Part shown: piece by piece, positions 1-9,061 of the stretch
Layout of the letters: each line of letters opens with the position of its first letter
Position numbering within the stretch: position 1 is the first letter of the stretch
Origin: Psychrobacter sp. TAE2020
GTDB lineage: Bacteria > Pseudomonadota > Gammaproteobacteria > Pseudomonadales > Moraxellaceae
Reading direction: 5' to 3'
DNA length: 64,000 bases
NCBI RefSeq assembly: GCF_018919485.1
Contig: NZ_JAHLMU010000001.1
Span: forward strand, 2,396,785-2,460,784
The notes under the pieces: generated by a model
Told to the model about the DNA's origin: nothing
The model's database searches: none
The model's input: only the letters and a program-made list of their open reading frames with translations
Made by a program: the position numbers and the translations under genes

Positions 1-30
1 GCCCCGCTCATTAACGAGCGGGGCTTTTTA
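1..30 (+). terminator. Intrinsic terminator of a gene upstream of the window
   Basis: A perfect 9-bp stem (GCCCCGCTC / GAGCGGGGC) with a 6-nt loop is followed by a T run. The T run lies on the + strand side, so it should end a + strand gene to the left of the window. It may also help insulate the convergent ETF-QO gene. Confidence 0.85.
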
Positions 31-95
31 TTATACTGTTTTTTAATATGTAAGCTTATGACTAAAGCTTTAAACTAACCCTAGTCTTTAGGAGC

Positions 96-2084
96 TTACA
101 TGTTTGGATAGTTAGGACCGCCGCCGCCTTCTGGGGTTACCCAGTTGATATTCTGCGAAGGATCTTTAATATCGCAAGTTTTGCAATGAACACAGTTTTG
201 TGCATTAATGACGAAATGGGCACCTTTGGCATCTTCTACTACTTCATAGACCCCAGCAGGACAATATAGACGCGCCGGCTCTGCATACAAAGGTAGATTG
301 ATCGAAATAGGCACAGTAGCATCAGTCAATTTCAAATGTACTGGCTGATCTTCTGTATGGTTAGTATTGGAGATAAATACTGACGATAGCTTATCAAAAG
401 TAAGCTTGCCATCTGGCTTAGGATATTCCGGCTTATAAGCATGAGCTGCGCGCTCTAATTGATCATAATCGCGCGCGTTATCATGAATAGTTAGTACAGC
501 CTGACCACCAAGCAGGTTTTGCTCGATAAAGTTAAACGCACCGCCCATCCACTGACCCATGCGATGCATTGAAGGCGAGAAGTTACGCGCATCAAAGTTA
601 TCTTTATACAACCATGAGTCTTTGTACATATCCGTATAAGCTAGCACTTCATCATGTTGACGGCCAGCTTGCAAAGCTTCAAACACAGCTTCAGCAGCTA
701 GCATGCCTGACTTCATAGCAGTGTGCGTGCCTTTGATTTTGGCAGGATTCAAGAATCCAGCATCATCACCAGCCAATACCCCACCTGGGAAAGTCAATTT
801 AGGCAAGGAGTTCAAACCGCCTTTAGTTAATGAGCGTGCGCCATAAGAGATGCGTTTACCGCCCTCTAAAATATTACGAATTAGCGGATGAGTTTTTAAA
901 CGCTGCAATTCATCAAATGGTGACATATAAGGGTTGGAATAGGAAAGGTCGATCACTATACCAAAGCTGACTTGATTGTCTGCGGCAAAATATAACCACC
1001 AACCCCCTGATGAGCCTGTATCAGTCAAAGGCCAACCTGAACCGTGCATGACCACACCTTCTTCATGCTTGGCAGGATCAATATCCCACAGCTCTTTAAG
1101 ACCAATACCATAATGCTGTGGATCGCAATCTTTATCAAGGTTGAAACGACTGATTAAACGTTTACCCAAATGACCACGGCTACCTTCAGCAAAGATAGTG
1201 TACTTAGCCAGTAGCTCGTAACCTGGCTCAAAGCTAGCCTTAGTGTCGCCATTGGCTGCTACGCCCATATCACCGGTTAAGATACCTTTTACTGAGCCAT
1301 CATCGTTGTATAAGATTTCAGCAGCTGGGAAGCCTGGGAACATCATTACTTCTAGCTCTTCAGCTTGGGCGGCGAGCCAACGTACTACATTAGCTAAAGA
1401 GACAATATAGTTGCCTTTGTTGTGCATGCTTTCTGGAATAACTGAATCGATCAGCTTAGTACTACGCTTAGCTGAACCTAACATGTAGACTCGGTCTTCA
1501 CGTGCAACAACCGTCAAAGGAGCACCTTTCTCTTTCCAGTCCGGAATCAGCTCATCTAAGGCGCGCGGTTCAATAACTGCACCTGATAAGATATGCGCCC
1601 CAAATTCAGAACCTTTTTCAACCACACATACCGAAAATTCGTCATTACCAGCAGCAATCGCTTGCTGACGCAGACGAATGGCAGCAGATAGACCAGCAGG
1701 ACCACCCCCTACTACGATGACATCGAATTCCATAGATTCACGTTCAATCTCAGGCTCTTCAGCAACCATTAATTCTGGTTGTTTTTCAACGCTAACAGCT
1801 GCGATAGGTTGTTCGGTGACCACAGTTTCGACTGGCACTGCACTAGGTTGATCGACAGCTATCTCTTCAACAGCTTCTGGTTCTACTACAGCTGTGTCAT
1901 TAATAGTCATGCTGTTATTTTCAGCGTCTACAGAATCAACGACTAAGGTATTGGACTCAGTGTCCGCCACGCTATTGAGATCTGTATTGACTAAATCTGA
2001 TGGGGGTGTATCTATAGCTATTGGCGCGTCAGTGTTGACGACATCAGCATTAACGACTGACGTTTTATGGTCTTGCTCTTGCAT
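96..2084 (-). CDS. etfD: Electron transfer flavoprotein-ubiquinone oxidoreductase with long N-terminal extension
   Basis: ETF-QO passes electrons from reduced ETF (from acyl-CoA dehydrogenases) to ubiquinone at the inner membrane, so it is the respiratory partner of the fadBA genes at 34-38 kb. The FAD-binding motif GGGPAG is at residues 126-131. The C-terminal 4Fe-4S cluster has Cys608, Cys631, Cys634 and Cys637. Homologues normally start close to MEFDVIVVGGG, which is Met118 here. Residues 1-117 are a Val/Glu/Asp/Thr-rich low-complexity stretch with no recognisable domain. The long start is supported by an AGGAG 6-7 nt before the ATG at 2084, while Met118 has no Shine-Dalgarno. No second gene of the unit is visible. 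Confidence 0.93.
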   Translation of the reverse strand: MQEQDHKTSVVNADVVNTDAPIAIDTPPSDLVNTDLNSVADTESNTLVVDSVDAENNSMTINDTAVVEPEAVEEIAVDQPSAVPVETVVTEQPIAAVSVEKQPELMVAEEPEIERESMEFDVIVVGGGPAGLSAAIRLRQQAIAAGNDEFSVCVVEKGSEFGAHILSGAVIEPRALDELIPDWKEKGAPLTVVAREDRVYMLGSAKRSTKLIDSVIPESMHNKGNYIVSLANVVRWLAAQAEELEVMMFPGFPAAEILYNDDGSVKGILTGDMGVAANGDTKASFEPGYELLAKYTIFAEGSRGHLGKRLISRFNLDKDCDPQHYGIGLKELWDIDPAKHEEGVVMHGSGWPLTDTGSSGGWWLYFAADNQVSFGIVIDLSYSNPYMSPFDELQRLKTHPLIRNILEGGKRISYGARSLTKGGLNSLPKLTFPGGVLAGDDAGFLNPAKIKGTHTAMKSGMLAAEAVFEALQAGRQHDEVLAYTDMYKDSWLYKDNFDARNFSPSMHRMGQWMGGAFNFIEQNLLGGQAVLTIHDNARDYDQLERAAHAYKPEYPKPDGKLTFDKLSSVFISNTNHTEDQPVHLKLTDATVPISINLPLYAEPARLYCPAGVYEVVEDAKGAHFVINAQNCVHCKTCDIKDPSQNINWVTPEGGGGPNYPNM

Positions 2085-2613
2085 ACCTACTCCTAAACTT
2101 GTAGTGGCTTATCTTTGAGTATAATTAGCTCAGCAATCGAATAATAAAGCTTGCGAGTCTAATTACCTACAGATATATGGCTGCCCGATAAAACTGTCTT
2201 TACGGCATCAATCGACAACGTTACCATTGAAATGATGAAACTGGTGAGATGATAAGATCTGCAGCAGACTAATGACTAATATAATACTAATAACAGTCAG
2301 AATAATGGCATCAAACCATCATAAAGTAGCTATCAAGTATTATTATTTGGGGACTATCAGGGAAAAACAAAGCAATAGTTAACTTAAAAAAGACAATTAA
2401 AGTAACCGTTACAGGACTCTTTTAATAAAAAATCGTTACTCATTATAAAAGAAAAGTCCTACAAACACGATACGCATTTACGAGTATCAGTGTTAAGGTA
2501 ATATTAAACCTATAATGCCTAATTGTCCTATCATACCCGAAACTAAAATGAATAGTAATAGCCGATAGGGCAAACTTTAATGACTAGGTAATTGCTAATA
2601 AGGAGATTGTGTT
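2085..2613. other. Intergenic region, divergent etfD / DUF1285
   Basis: About 530 bases between two divergent genes. It is AT-rich with no convincing ORF, hairpin terminator or RNA gene. It must carry both promoters, but no hexamer pair stands out. Confidence 0.5.
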
Positions 2614-3330
2614 ATGAACGGCGATACCAATAGTAAAAAAACAGCTGCGAGCGTAAGTAGTGATAGCATCAATCAGCAAGATTCAGCCGTTAATCAACAC
2701 TCTAGTGACGATCTGACTAAGATTGAAGCACTCAGTCATTATCTCAAGGCTGATGCAGGCAGCCGTCAAGGACGCTCGATACCACCTTTGGAGCAATGGC
2801 ATCCTGAGCAAGTTGATAATATGGATTTAGTTATTAAAGCCAATGGCGAGTGGTGGCATGAAGGTGGGCTAATGACCCGTGAGTCATTGGTTACTTTGTT
2901 TGCGACAGTATTATGGCAAGAGCAAGTCGCTGGTGGTACGGAGTACTATCTAAAAACCCCAGTACAAAAATTACGTATTCAAGTAGAAGATGTACCGTTG
3001 CTAATCAATGATGTGGGCATCGTCAATGAAGTGCTCGATGGCAAGCAGTTGAGCTGGCTAGAATTCACTACTACTACTGGCGATATAGTACGCTTGGATG
3101 AGGCACATCCTATTACTTTACGAGCTTATAAGTCAGATAAAGAACAGGCAGAAGTTACAGCACAAGTACGGCCTTATATGCCAGTTCGTAATGGTCTAAC
3201 GGCGTTAATTGGACGTAATACTTTTTACCATTTAACGGAGATTGGTGACTTAAGCGAACAACAAGGTAAGACGATTTTGACCTTACATAGTGGTGGCCAG
3301 TCTTACCAGTTGTCAATGCCAGAGGTTTAG
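2614..3330 (+). CDS. DUF1285 domain-containing protein
   Basis: A 238-residue soluble protein with no signal peptide or membrane segment. After a Ser/Asp/Gln-rich leader of about 45 residues, the sequence IPPLEQWHPEQVD then ANGEWWHEGGLMTRESLV is typical of the DUF1285 family, which is small, conserved in proteobacteria and of unknown function. The start is fixed by AAGGAG about 9 nt upstream of the ATG. It lies about 160 bp upstream of murI in the same direction. The domain assignment is from recognised sequence, and no function is inferred. Confidence 0.8.
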   Translation: MNGDTNSKKTAASVSSDSINQQDSAVNQHSSDDLTKIEALSHYLKADAGSRQGRSIPPLEQWHPEQVDNMDLVIKANGEWWHEGGLMTRESLVTLFATVLWQEQVAGGTEYYLKTPVQKLRIQVEDVPLLINDVGIVNEVLDGKQLSWLEFTTTTGDIVRLDEAHPITLRAYKSDKEQAEVTAQVRPYMPVRNGLTALIGRNTFYHLTEIGDLSEQQGKTILTLHSGGQSYQLSMPEV

Positions 3331-3493
3331 GAGCTTTGTCTTAAATTAAGCAGAGCCTTGAAGCTTAGTCTGATGTTTAGCACCTAGCACTTAGCCTGTA
3401 GGCTTAACAATAAGTCGCTTTGATGGATTAATAAGCGGACAATACCATCTTAGTTTTTACTTTTATCTTATTATAACTAGTGGTAAAGAGAGC

Positions 3494-4540
3494 ATGACTG
3501 ATTCAGCAGCTTGGCAAGAGAATAACGCCCTATATAATGACGGTAGTGACTGTATTGAAAAGGCCTATCAGGGGAGTAATAGCTATCAGGTGGATATTAA
3601 GCATAATAACCGTGATCAGCAAGCTATTGGCAACGCTCTTTATCATGACAATGAATCTCAAATCATTGAACCCATAACTACTGAATCGATAACTACTGAA
3701 TCAAAAATCAATGAGTCTAATACTAGAAGCGATGCCCCGATTGGGTTGTTTGATTCAGGTATAGGTGGCCTATCAGTATATTTACATTTAGCGCAGCAGC
3801 TACCAGCTGAGCGTTACCTCTATTATGCAGATACTAAGCATGTGCCGTATGGCAATCGTGATAGCAAAGATATTGAGGCGCTGACCTTAGTTGCGATTGA
3901 CTGGCTATATAAACAAGGTTGCAAGCTGATCGTCATTGCCTGCAATAGTGCTTCAGCTCATGCGTTGGAAGTGGCTCGTTATCGCTATCCACAGTTGCCA
4001 ATCGTAGGTTTAGTACCTGCTCTTAAACCCGCAGTATCACAGAGTAAAACTGGCAAAATAGCCGTACTCGCCACTAAGGCCACTCTAGAAGGTTCACTAT
4101 TGAACCAAGTGATTGCCGAGGTGGCGACTCCTAAAGGTAGTATTGTCACTAAGTACTTTGATCCGCAGCTAGTGCCTTGGGTAGAGGCGGGCATGCCTGA
4201 AGATTCTGAAACTGCTCAGCTTCTACGTGAAAAAATATGCCAGCTGGCTGCCGATGAAGTAGATTACTTAGTGCTAGGCTGTACCCACTATCCTTTTTTT
4301 CGAGAGTTTTTATTGCGTGAGATTAAAGATAAAAAGTTGTCGTTAGACGTAGTTGATTCTGGGCAAGCTATAGCTGCTCGGGTCCAGTATCTGCTAGTAA
4401 CTAATAAAATATTAGCCTTATCGCAAACCCCTAATATCGTTAAACCATTAAATTTTTATGCCAGTAAGTATGATACTGCTCTCATCGATATGCTATCGCG
4501 ACTACTAGGCTCAGAAGCCGTTATTCAGTATTGTTTTTAA
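3494..4540 (+). CDS. murI: Glutamate racemase with N-terminal extension
   Basis: Interconverts L- and D-glutamate and supplies D-Glu for peptidoglycan. The family signature GLFDSGIGGLSV is at residues 84-95. The two catalytic cysteines are Cys150 (IACNSASA) and Cys263 (LGCTHYPFF). The catalytic domain of about 265 residues is complete. Residues 1-82 are extra compared with usual family members: Asn/Asp/Ser/Glu-rich, with an internal ITTES-ITTES repeat. No internal ATG exists before the domain, and the SD for 3494 is weak (AAGAGA), so a non-ATG start nearer the domain is possible but not favoured. Confidence 0.93.
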   Translation: MTDSAAWQENNALYNDGSDCIEKAYQGSNSYQVDIKHNNRDQQAIGNALYHDNESQIIEPITTESITTESKINESNTRSDAPIGLFDSGIGGLSVYLHLAQQLPAERYLYYADTKHVPYGNRDSKDIEALTLVAIDWLYKQGCKLIVIACNSASAHALEVARYRYPQLPIVGLVPALKPAVSQSKTGKIAVLATKATLEGSLLNQVIAEVATPKGSIVTKYFDPQLVPWVEAGMPEDSETAQLLREKICQLAADEVDYLVLGCTHYPFFREFLLREIKDKKLSLDVVDSGQAIAARVQYLLVTNKILALSQTPNIVKPLNFYASKYDTALIDMLSRLLGSEAVIQYCF

Positions 4541-4785
4541 TCAATAGGGCAAATCCTTTATGAGCAGCAGTTAGAGTGACAGATAGAAGAGCTGTTGATA
4601 GATCAAGGGGCAGGGCTACGTTTTGTAATACAAAGCATACGTGCATAAGGTTTAATAAAAGGTCAAAGTGAGTCAGACTATAAGCCACAGACCATAGTAA
4701 GTTTTATAATAACTTTTATAAGAGCAAGTTTTTTTATTTATCCTATTTGTACTTAAACTATTATTATTTATATGAGGAGAGCGCA

Positions 4786-5082
4786 ATGACTGACTCTAAA
4801 CGCGAAGAATTAAAAAAAGAAATTACTGAGCTTGAAAAGACCATGCATGACACTGAGCAATTCCATACCTTAGAAGAGCAAGTGGCTGACATGAAGCGCA
4901 GAGGCCTTGATCCTAGTAAGACTTATAATGACTGGGATGATAAAGAGAAAGATGATTGGGGCGATACTACTTGGAAAGAAAATGGCAAATGGGAGCATAA
5001 AACTCCTGATGATCTGGATGATAAAGCTCGTGAAAACTGGGATGGTGACAATGGTAAGCCTAATGCACCACCGATTGTATAA
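4786..5082 (+). CDS. Small highly charged hypothetical protein (98 aa)
   Basis: Not recognised. The start is set by GAGGAGA 6-8 nt before the ATG at 4786; an upstream TTG at 4747 has no such site. The N-terminal 40 residues look like a short amphipathic coiled coil (REELKKEITELEKTMHDTE). The C-terminal half is rich in Asp, Lys and Trp, with Trp in repeated acidic contexts (NDWDDKEKDDW, TTWKEN, KWEHK, ENWDGD). There is no signal peptide, Cys or membrane segment. It is monocistronic between murI and a strong bidirectional terminator. It is probably a real cytoplasmic protein, given the RBS and terminator; function unknown. Confidence 0.75.
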   Translation: MTDSKREELKKEITELEKTMHDTEQFHTLEEQVADMKRRGLDPSKTYNDWDDKEKDDWGDTTWKENGKWEHKTPDDLDDKARENWDGDNGKPNAPPIV

Positions 5083-5116
5083 TGACTTTGCTGGTTTTAT
5101 AAGAAACTAAAATAAA

Positions 5117-5156
5117 CCCCCGCTACTCTAAATAATTAGCGGGGGTTTTATTTTTA
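5117..5156. terminator. Bidirectional intrinsic terminator
   Basis: A 9-bp perfect stem (CCCCCGCTA / TAGCGGGGG) is flanked by T-rich sequence on both strands. It sits between the convergent small charged protein gene and the lytic transglycosylase gene and can end both. Confidence 0.85.
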
Positions 5157-5212
5157 ATACTTCATTGCCTAATAGCCTTCAGCTACTAGTATCACTACTG
5201 CAGTAGAGAGTC

Positions 5213-6679
5213 TTAATTAATACGCTCTAAACGTACTGATCCATCACTACCTGAAACTTGACGATAACGGATATTACCTGAGGTTGACGGTTGCGTTGAG
5301 GACACAGTAGGCCTAACGGTTTGTTGTTGAATCAGTTGTCCCATGCGATCAGCAGATGTTTGATTCACAGGTTGACTATTAGACGCTTGATTATATTGCG
5401 TTCCGTACTGATTGCCTGAGACGTTGTTGCTACGAGGCGAGCTTTGAGCAGCGATCAGACGATGGAACTTTTGACCAGCACGACCATCGGCTGGGAAGAT
5501 GCCACGGCTAGATTGGTACTGTTGAATAGCAGTGCGAGTATTGTCACCAATGATGCCATCAACGGCACCAATATCATAACCTACATTTAACAGGCCTTGT
5601 TGAATATCGCGAGCTTCTTGGCGACCAATACCCGGATCATCAGTAGGCCAAGCGGTAATAAAGTCAGTCTTACTACTATTTTCACTAGTGACAAGATCAG
5701 ACAGATGCGCTATCGCAAGGGCATAGCTCTCCGAGGCATTATAAGAGTAGAAAGTATCAAAATTCTTGCCTACTAAAAAGGCAGGGCCGTCTTTACCAGC
5801 AGGCATCAATAATCCAGCACTACTTAAATCATAAGGCAGCGGGCTACCATTAGCTAAGGTTAAGCCCTGATCACGCCAATGGCTCATCGATTTTTTATTT
5901 TTGCGATCAGATGCTGCCCAATAGCCACTAGGCAATTTGACTTCATAACCCCAAGGTTCACCAGAGCGATAACCACGTTTGGCTAGGAAATTAGCAGTAG
6001 AGGCTAGCGCATCTGGCACACTATTGACCAAGTCACGACGACCGTCACCATCAAAGTCGACCGCTAATTCTAAAAAGGTACTAGGCATAAACTGGGTTTG
6101 TCCAAAAGCCCCTGCCCATGAGCCAGTCATGTCATTAGGTCTAATATCACCGTTTTGGACAATTTTTAGGGCATTGGCATATTCACCCTGAAAATAGCTC
6201 TGACGACGATCAAAACAAGATAAAGTCGCTAAAGAGTCAAACAAAGATTTTTTACCCAAAGTCTGGCCGAAATTTGATTCTACACCCCATACTCCTAGGA
6301 CATGCTCAGGTTTGACGCCATAACGCGATTCGATACTACGTAAGGTATCTGCCCACTGACGCTTGGCACGAATACCATCTTCTACCCGTTCACTATCGAC
6401 TAATGAGGAGAGATAATCCCAAATATCTTTTTGAAATTCAGGCTGGTAATTTAAAGATTGAATCACGCTAGGATCAGGTTCAGTAGGGCGATATCTCTCA
6501 AAAGTAGAACTATCGACACCGCGAAATTTGCTAGAGTTTTTTAGACCATCTAGACACTGCTGGAATTGAGAATTCGATAAATTAGGGGCGTTAGTACTAG
6601 CCGCTTGGGCGGTGCTGACAAGAGTCAATCCGATAGCGGCGCTTAGCAAAGATAAGGTAGATAAATGGGTCAAACGCAT
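5213..6679 (-). CDS. Lytic murein transglycosylase (MltB family) with C-terminal peptidoglycan-binding domain
   Basis: Cleaves the MurNAc-GlcNAc bond to give 1,6-anhydro-muropeptides. The 488-residue precursor has a Sec signal peptide (residues 1-26, ending AQA). The SLT_3/MltB-type catalytic domain spans about 30-330, with catalytic Glu134 in GVWGVESNFGQ, then GQTQFMPS (193-200) and a DFDGDGRRD loop (208-216). A PG_binding_1 domain lies at about 350-410. The tail is Gln/Ser/Asn-rich. No lipobox is seen, so it is probably periplasmic and soluble rather than an outer-membrane lipoprotein like E. coli MltB. AGGAT lies about 6 nt before the ATG. Confidence 0.92.
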   Translation of the reverse strand: MRLTHLSTLSLLSAAIGLTLVSTAQAASTNAPNLSNSQFQQCLDGLKNSSKFRGVDSSTFERYRPTEPDPSVIQSLNYQPEFQKDIWDYLSSLVDSERVEDGIRAKRQWADTLRSIESRYGVKPEHVLGVWGVESNFGQTLGKKSLFDSLATLSCFDRRQSYFQGEYANALKIVQNGDIRPNDMTGSWAGAFGQTQFMPSTFLELAVDFDGDGRRDLVNSVPDALASTANFLAKRGYRSGEPWGYEVKLPSGYWAASDRKNKKSMSHWRDQGLTLANGSPLPYDLSSAGLLMPAGKDGPAFLVGKNFDTFYSYNASESYALAIAHLSDLVTSENSSKTDFITAWPTDDPGIGRQEARDIQQGLLNVGYDIGAVDGIIGDNTRTAIQQYQSSRGIFPADGRAGQKFHRLIAAQSSPRSNNVSGNQYGTQYNQASNSQPVNQTSADRMGQLIQQQTVRPTVSSTQPSTSGNIRYRQVSGSDGSVRLERIN

Positions 6680-6886
6680 AAAGATATCCTATAAATAAAA
6701 ATAGTGGCAAGGCCAGAAATAAAATCAAAGATGCAAGGTGGTGAGATTAGTTTAGAGTAACCAATATTAATAATAAAGAAAAGGCATAGACGCACTTAGT
6801 TACTATAAGCTGACGCAAGGGTGAGGTTGGGGGTTAATACGGTAAGCTGTCTGTGAATAATAGCTATGCTAGCCGCTGGTTTATAT

Positions 6887-6895
6887 TGTTATACT
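6887..6895 (+). promoter_or_regulatory. Candidate extended -10 element for the ptuAB pair
   Basis: TGT followed by TATACT is an extended -10 motif, located 47 bp before the ATPase start codon. No good -35 hexamer is seen, which is common for extended -10 promoters. It was identified by eye only. Confidence 0.35.
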
Positions 6896-6941
6896 GTTTT
6901 AAAGAATTGGTATCAAATACTATTTAAAAGAGATAATTAAA

Positions 6942-8453
6942 ATGAAAGTTAAACGATTACAATTGCAAAATTATGGTCGCTTTGAAGACTTAGGGATAAA
7001 CTTTGCTCCGACAGCTGAGAAGACTAGTAATGTCACTGTAATTGTGGGAAATAATGGCGCGGGCAAGTCGCAGATTTTGCAGGCTTTGGCTACGAGTTTG
7101 AGTTGGTTTGTAGCGAGACTAAGCGATGATAATAGAGATGGAGAAGAGCTGACCCAGTCTATTATAAAAAACGATAATTATATGTCTTCTGTCCAAATAA
7201 TCATTGAAGATTTAATCTATGTTGAAAAAAATGAGAAATGGTCTGAGAAAAACATACAAGCAAATTGGAAGATTGATGTAACTAGAGAGAAGAAACTTAG
7301 GCCTGCTACTCATGGGTTAAACATTAATAATTTTTCTAATGTAACAAAAAGCTATATTCATAAATTCAACCTTAATCAAGAAGCTAGTTTACCTGTATTA
7401 GCTTACTACCCTGTAGAGCGTGCTATTAGAAATACACCAGTTGAAATTAGTGATAATTTTGTGAATAATCAGTTCACAGCTTATGACGACGCATTAGAAA
7501 AATCAGTAAATTTTGAGAGTTTTTTTTCTTGGTTTCGTGAACAAGAAGATATTGAAAATGAAATTAAACTGAAAGATTCAGCTTACGATAGTGAAGATAT
7601 TCAAATTAAAGCCATTAGAATAATGGAGGAAATGAACTATCTACATGAAAATATCAATAATAATTTAAACGAGGAAGAACATAGTAATACTCAGTCAAGG
7701 TATCAAAAGTACTTACTTGAAATTGAAGACTTTCAAAAAATAATTGAAAGTAAAAAGAAGCGTTTAGAACCTAAACTTGAAAGATTATTGACGCCAATTC
7801 GAAAAAGTATTAACAGATTTACTGGGTTCGAAAACATCAGGATTCGCCGTCAAGGCACACCTACAATGATTGTTGAAAAAGAAGGTGAAGAGCTAGACGT
7901 CAATCAATTATCACAAGGCGAAAAGTCCTTATTAGCCTTAGTTGGTGATATTGCCCGTCGCTTAGCGCTACTTAATCCAAGCCTTAATAATCCGCTTGAA
8001 GGTGAAGGCGTAGTAATGATTGATGAGGTCGATTTGCATTTGCATCCAAAATGGCAGCATGACTTGATAGATAAATTAGTAAAAACCTTTCCAAATGTGC
8101 AGTTTATTTTAACGACCCATTCACCACATGTTATTAGCGACCGAAATGATATTTTGTTGTATTCGCTAGATGATGGTGAGCTGTTTGAAAAGCCTAATGT
8201 TTATGGAGAAGATGCGAATACGGTACTCACCAAAATATTTGATGTGGACATTCGTGATAGTAAAGTTGAGAAGCAATTTACGGTCATTCGCCGCGCTATC
8301 AGTAAGCATGATTACATGACAGCAGAAAGTAACATAGTAGAGTTAGCAGAAAAACTACCTTCTGATCATTTAGAGTTATTAAAATGCCGCTTGTTATTGG
8401 CGCAAGCTAAACTTAATGATGAGGGGGATAAACCTAGCTATGCAGAAGATTGA
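6942..8453 (+). CDS. ptuA: Septu-like AAA/ABC-type ATPase (PtuA-like)
   Basis: A 503-residue SMC/ABC-fold ATPase. The N terminus KRLQLQNYGRFEDL is typical of OLD/SMC-like ATPases. Walker A GNNGAGKS is at 36-43, the ABC signature LSQGEKS at 323-329, Walker B VVMIDE at 357-362, and a switch-type histidine in TTHSPH. Between them lies a charged, probably coiled-coil insertion (about residues 190-290). It overlaps the following HNH gene by 14 bp. In known Septu systems PtuA couples ATP binding to a PtuB HNH nuclease that acts during phage infection. Codons for residues about 70-290 look more AT-rich than the ends. Assignment as PtuA rests on domain type plus partner; other OLD-like defence ATPases are possible. 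Confidence 0.8.
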   Translation: MKVKRLQLQNYGRFEDLGINFAPTAEKTSNVTVIVGNNGAGKSQILQALATSLSWFVARLSDDNRDGEELTQSIIKNDNYMSSVQIIIEDLIYVEKNEKWSEKNIQANWKIDVTREKKLRPATHGLNINNFSNVTKSYIHKFNLNQEASLPVLAYYPVERAIRNTPVEISDNFVNNQFTAYDDALEKSVNFESFFSWFREQEDIENEIKLKDSAYDSEDIQIKAIRIMEEMNYLHENINNNLNEEEHSNTQSRYQKYLLEIEDFQKIIESKKKRLEPKLERLLTPIRKSINRFTGFENIRIRRQGTPTMIVEKEGEELDVNQLSQGEKSLLALVGDIARRLALLNPSLNNPLEGEGVVMIDEVDLHLHPKWQHDLIDKLVKTFPNVQFILTTHSPHVISDRNDILLYSLDDGELFEKPNVYGEDANTVLTKIFDVDIRDSKVEKQFTVIRRAISKHDYMTAESNIVELAEKLPSDHLELLKCRLLLAQAKLNDEGDKPSYAED

Positions 8454-9045
8454 AAAGCTAGGCTCAATGCCTATTGAAACTGCGAAAGGTTTTCAAAAAT
8501 ATAAAGGTAAGCGTTGGGGCGAGATTACAGAAGAGATAAAAGCTCCTCTAAGACAGCAGCTATATGATGAGCAGTATGGCGTTTGTTGCTATTGCTGTAA
8601 GAGCCTTGGCAACGAAAAAACGACTATCGAACATTTAAAGAGTCGCAAACACTATCCAAATAAACGATTTGATTATGATAATCTGTTGTTGAGCTGTAGT
8701 GTACCCAAACAATGTGATAACGCTAAAGGTAGTCAAGAACTGTTTCTGACGCCATTAATGGATGAATGCGAAAATGAGATAACTCTCAATCTTGCAGGAG
8801 AATTAGAGTCCGACAGCGACCGAGGCAATGAAGCTATTAAAATACTTAACTTGAATAGTCGTCAGGCATGTCAGCACCGTAAGAACTTATTTACTATGAT
8901 GAGTGAAGTTTTTGGATACGACTTACCTTACAAGCCACCCCTAGAAATAAAAAATGAAGACGCTCTTGAGATGTTGTTAGGTTTTTTACCAGATATAGGT
9001 CAAAAGAGCGAGCTTAGATACATTGTCAAAAAACTAACTATGTAA
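8440..9045 (+). CDS. ptuB: HNH endonuclease-like protein, Septu PtuB / TIGR02646 type
   Basis: A 201-residue protein with the zinc-supported HNH layout: a CCYCC cluster (Cys pair near residues 48-51), then TTIEHLKSRKHYPNKRFDYDN and a CSVPKQCDNAKG segment. This is the arrangement of the TIGR02646 family, which supplies the PtuB nuclease of Septu and of PtuAB-type retrons. The start chosen at 8440 has GAGGGGG 12 nt upstream and overlaps the ATPase stop. An upstream ATG pair at 8416/8419 would add 8 residues. No reverse transcriptase or retron RNA gene lies next to it. It ends 16 bp from the convergent DUF1499 gene with no terminator hairpin. Confidence 0.8.
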   Translation: MQKIEKLGSMPIETAKGFQKYKGKRWGEITEEIKAPLRQQLYDEQYGVCCYCCKSLGNEKTTIEHLKSRKHYPNKRFDYDNLLLSCSVPKQCDNAKGSQELFLTPLMDECENEITLNLAGELESDSDRGNEAIKILNLNSRQACQHRKNLFTMMSEVFGYDLPYKPPLEIKNEDALEMLLGFLPDIGQKSELRYIVKKLTM

Positions 9046-9061
9046 CCAATTCAGACTTTAA

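Noticed and set aside
4907-5110. Alternative 67-codon frame inside the small charged protein gene
   Set aside because: Out-of-frame overlap with no RBS; the 4786 frame has a strong one and ends just before a terminator.
6680-6941. Possible retron (reverse transcriptase plus msr-msd RNA) associated with the ptuAB-like pair
   Set aside because: Only 262 non-coding bases precede the ATPase and no reverse transcriptase gene is present on either side.
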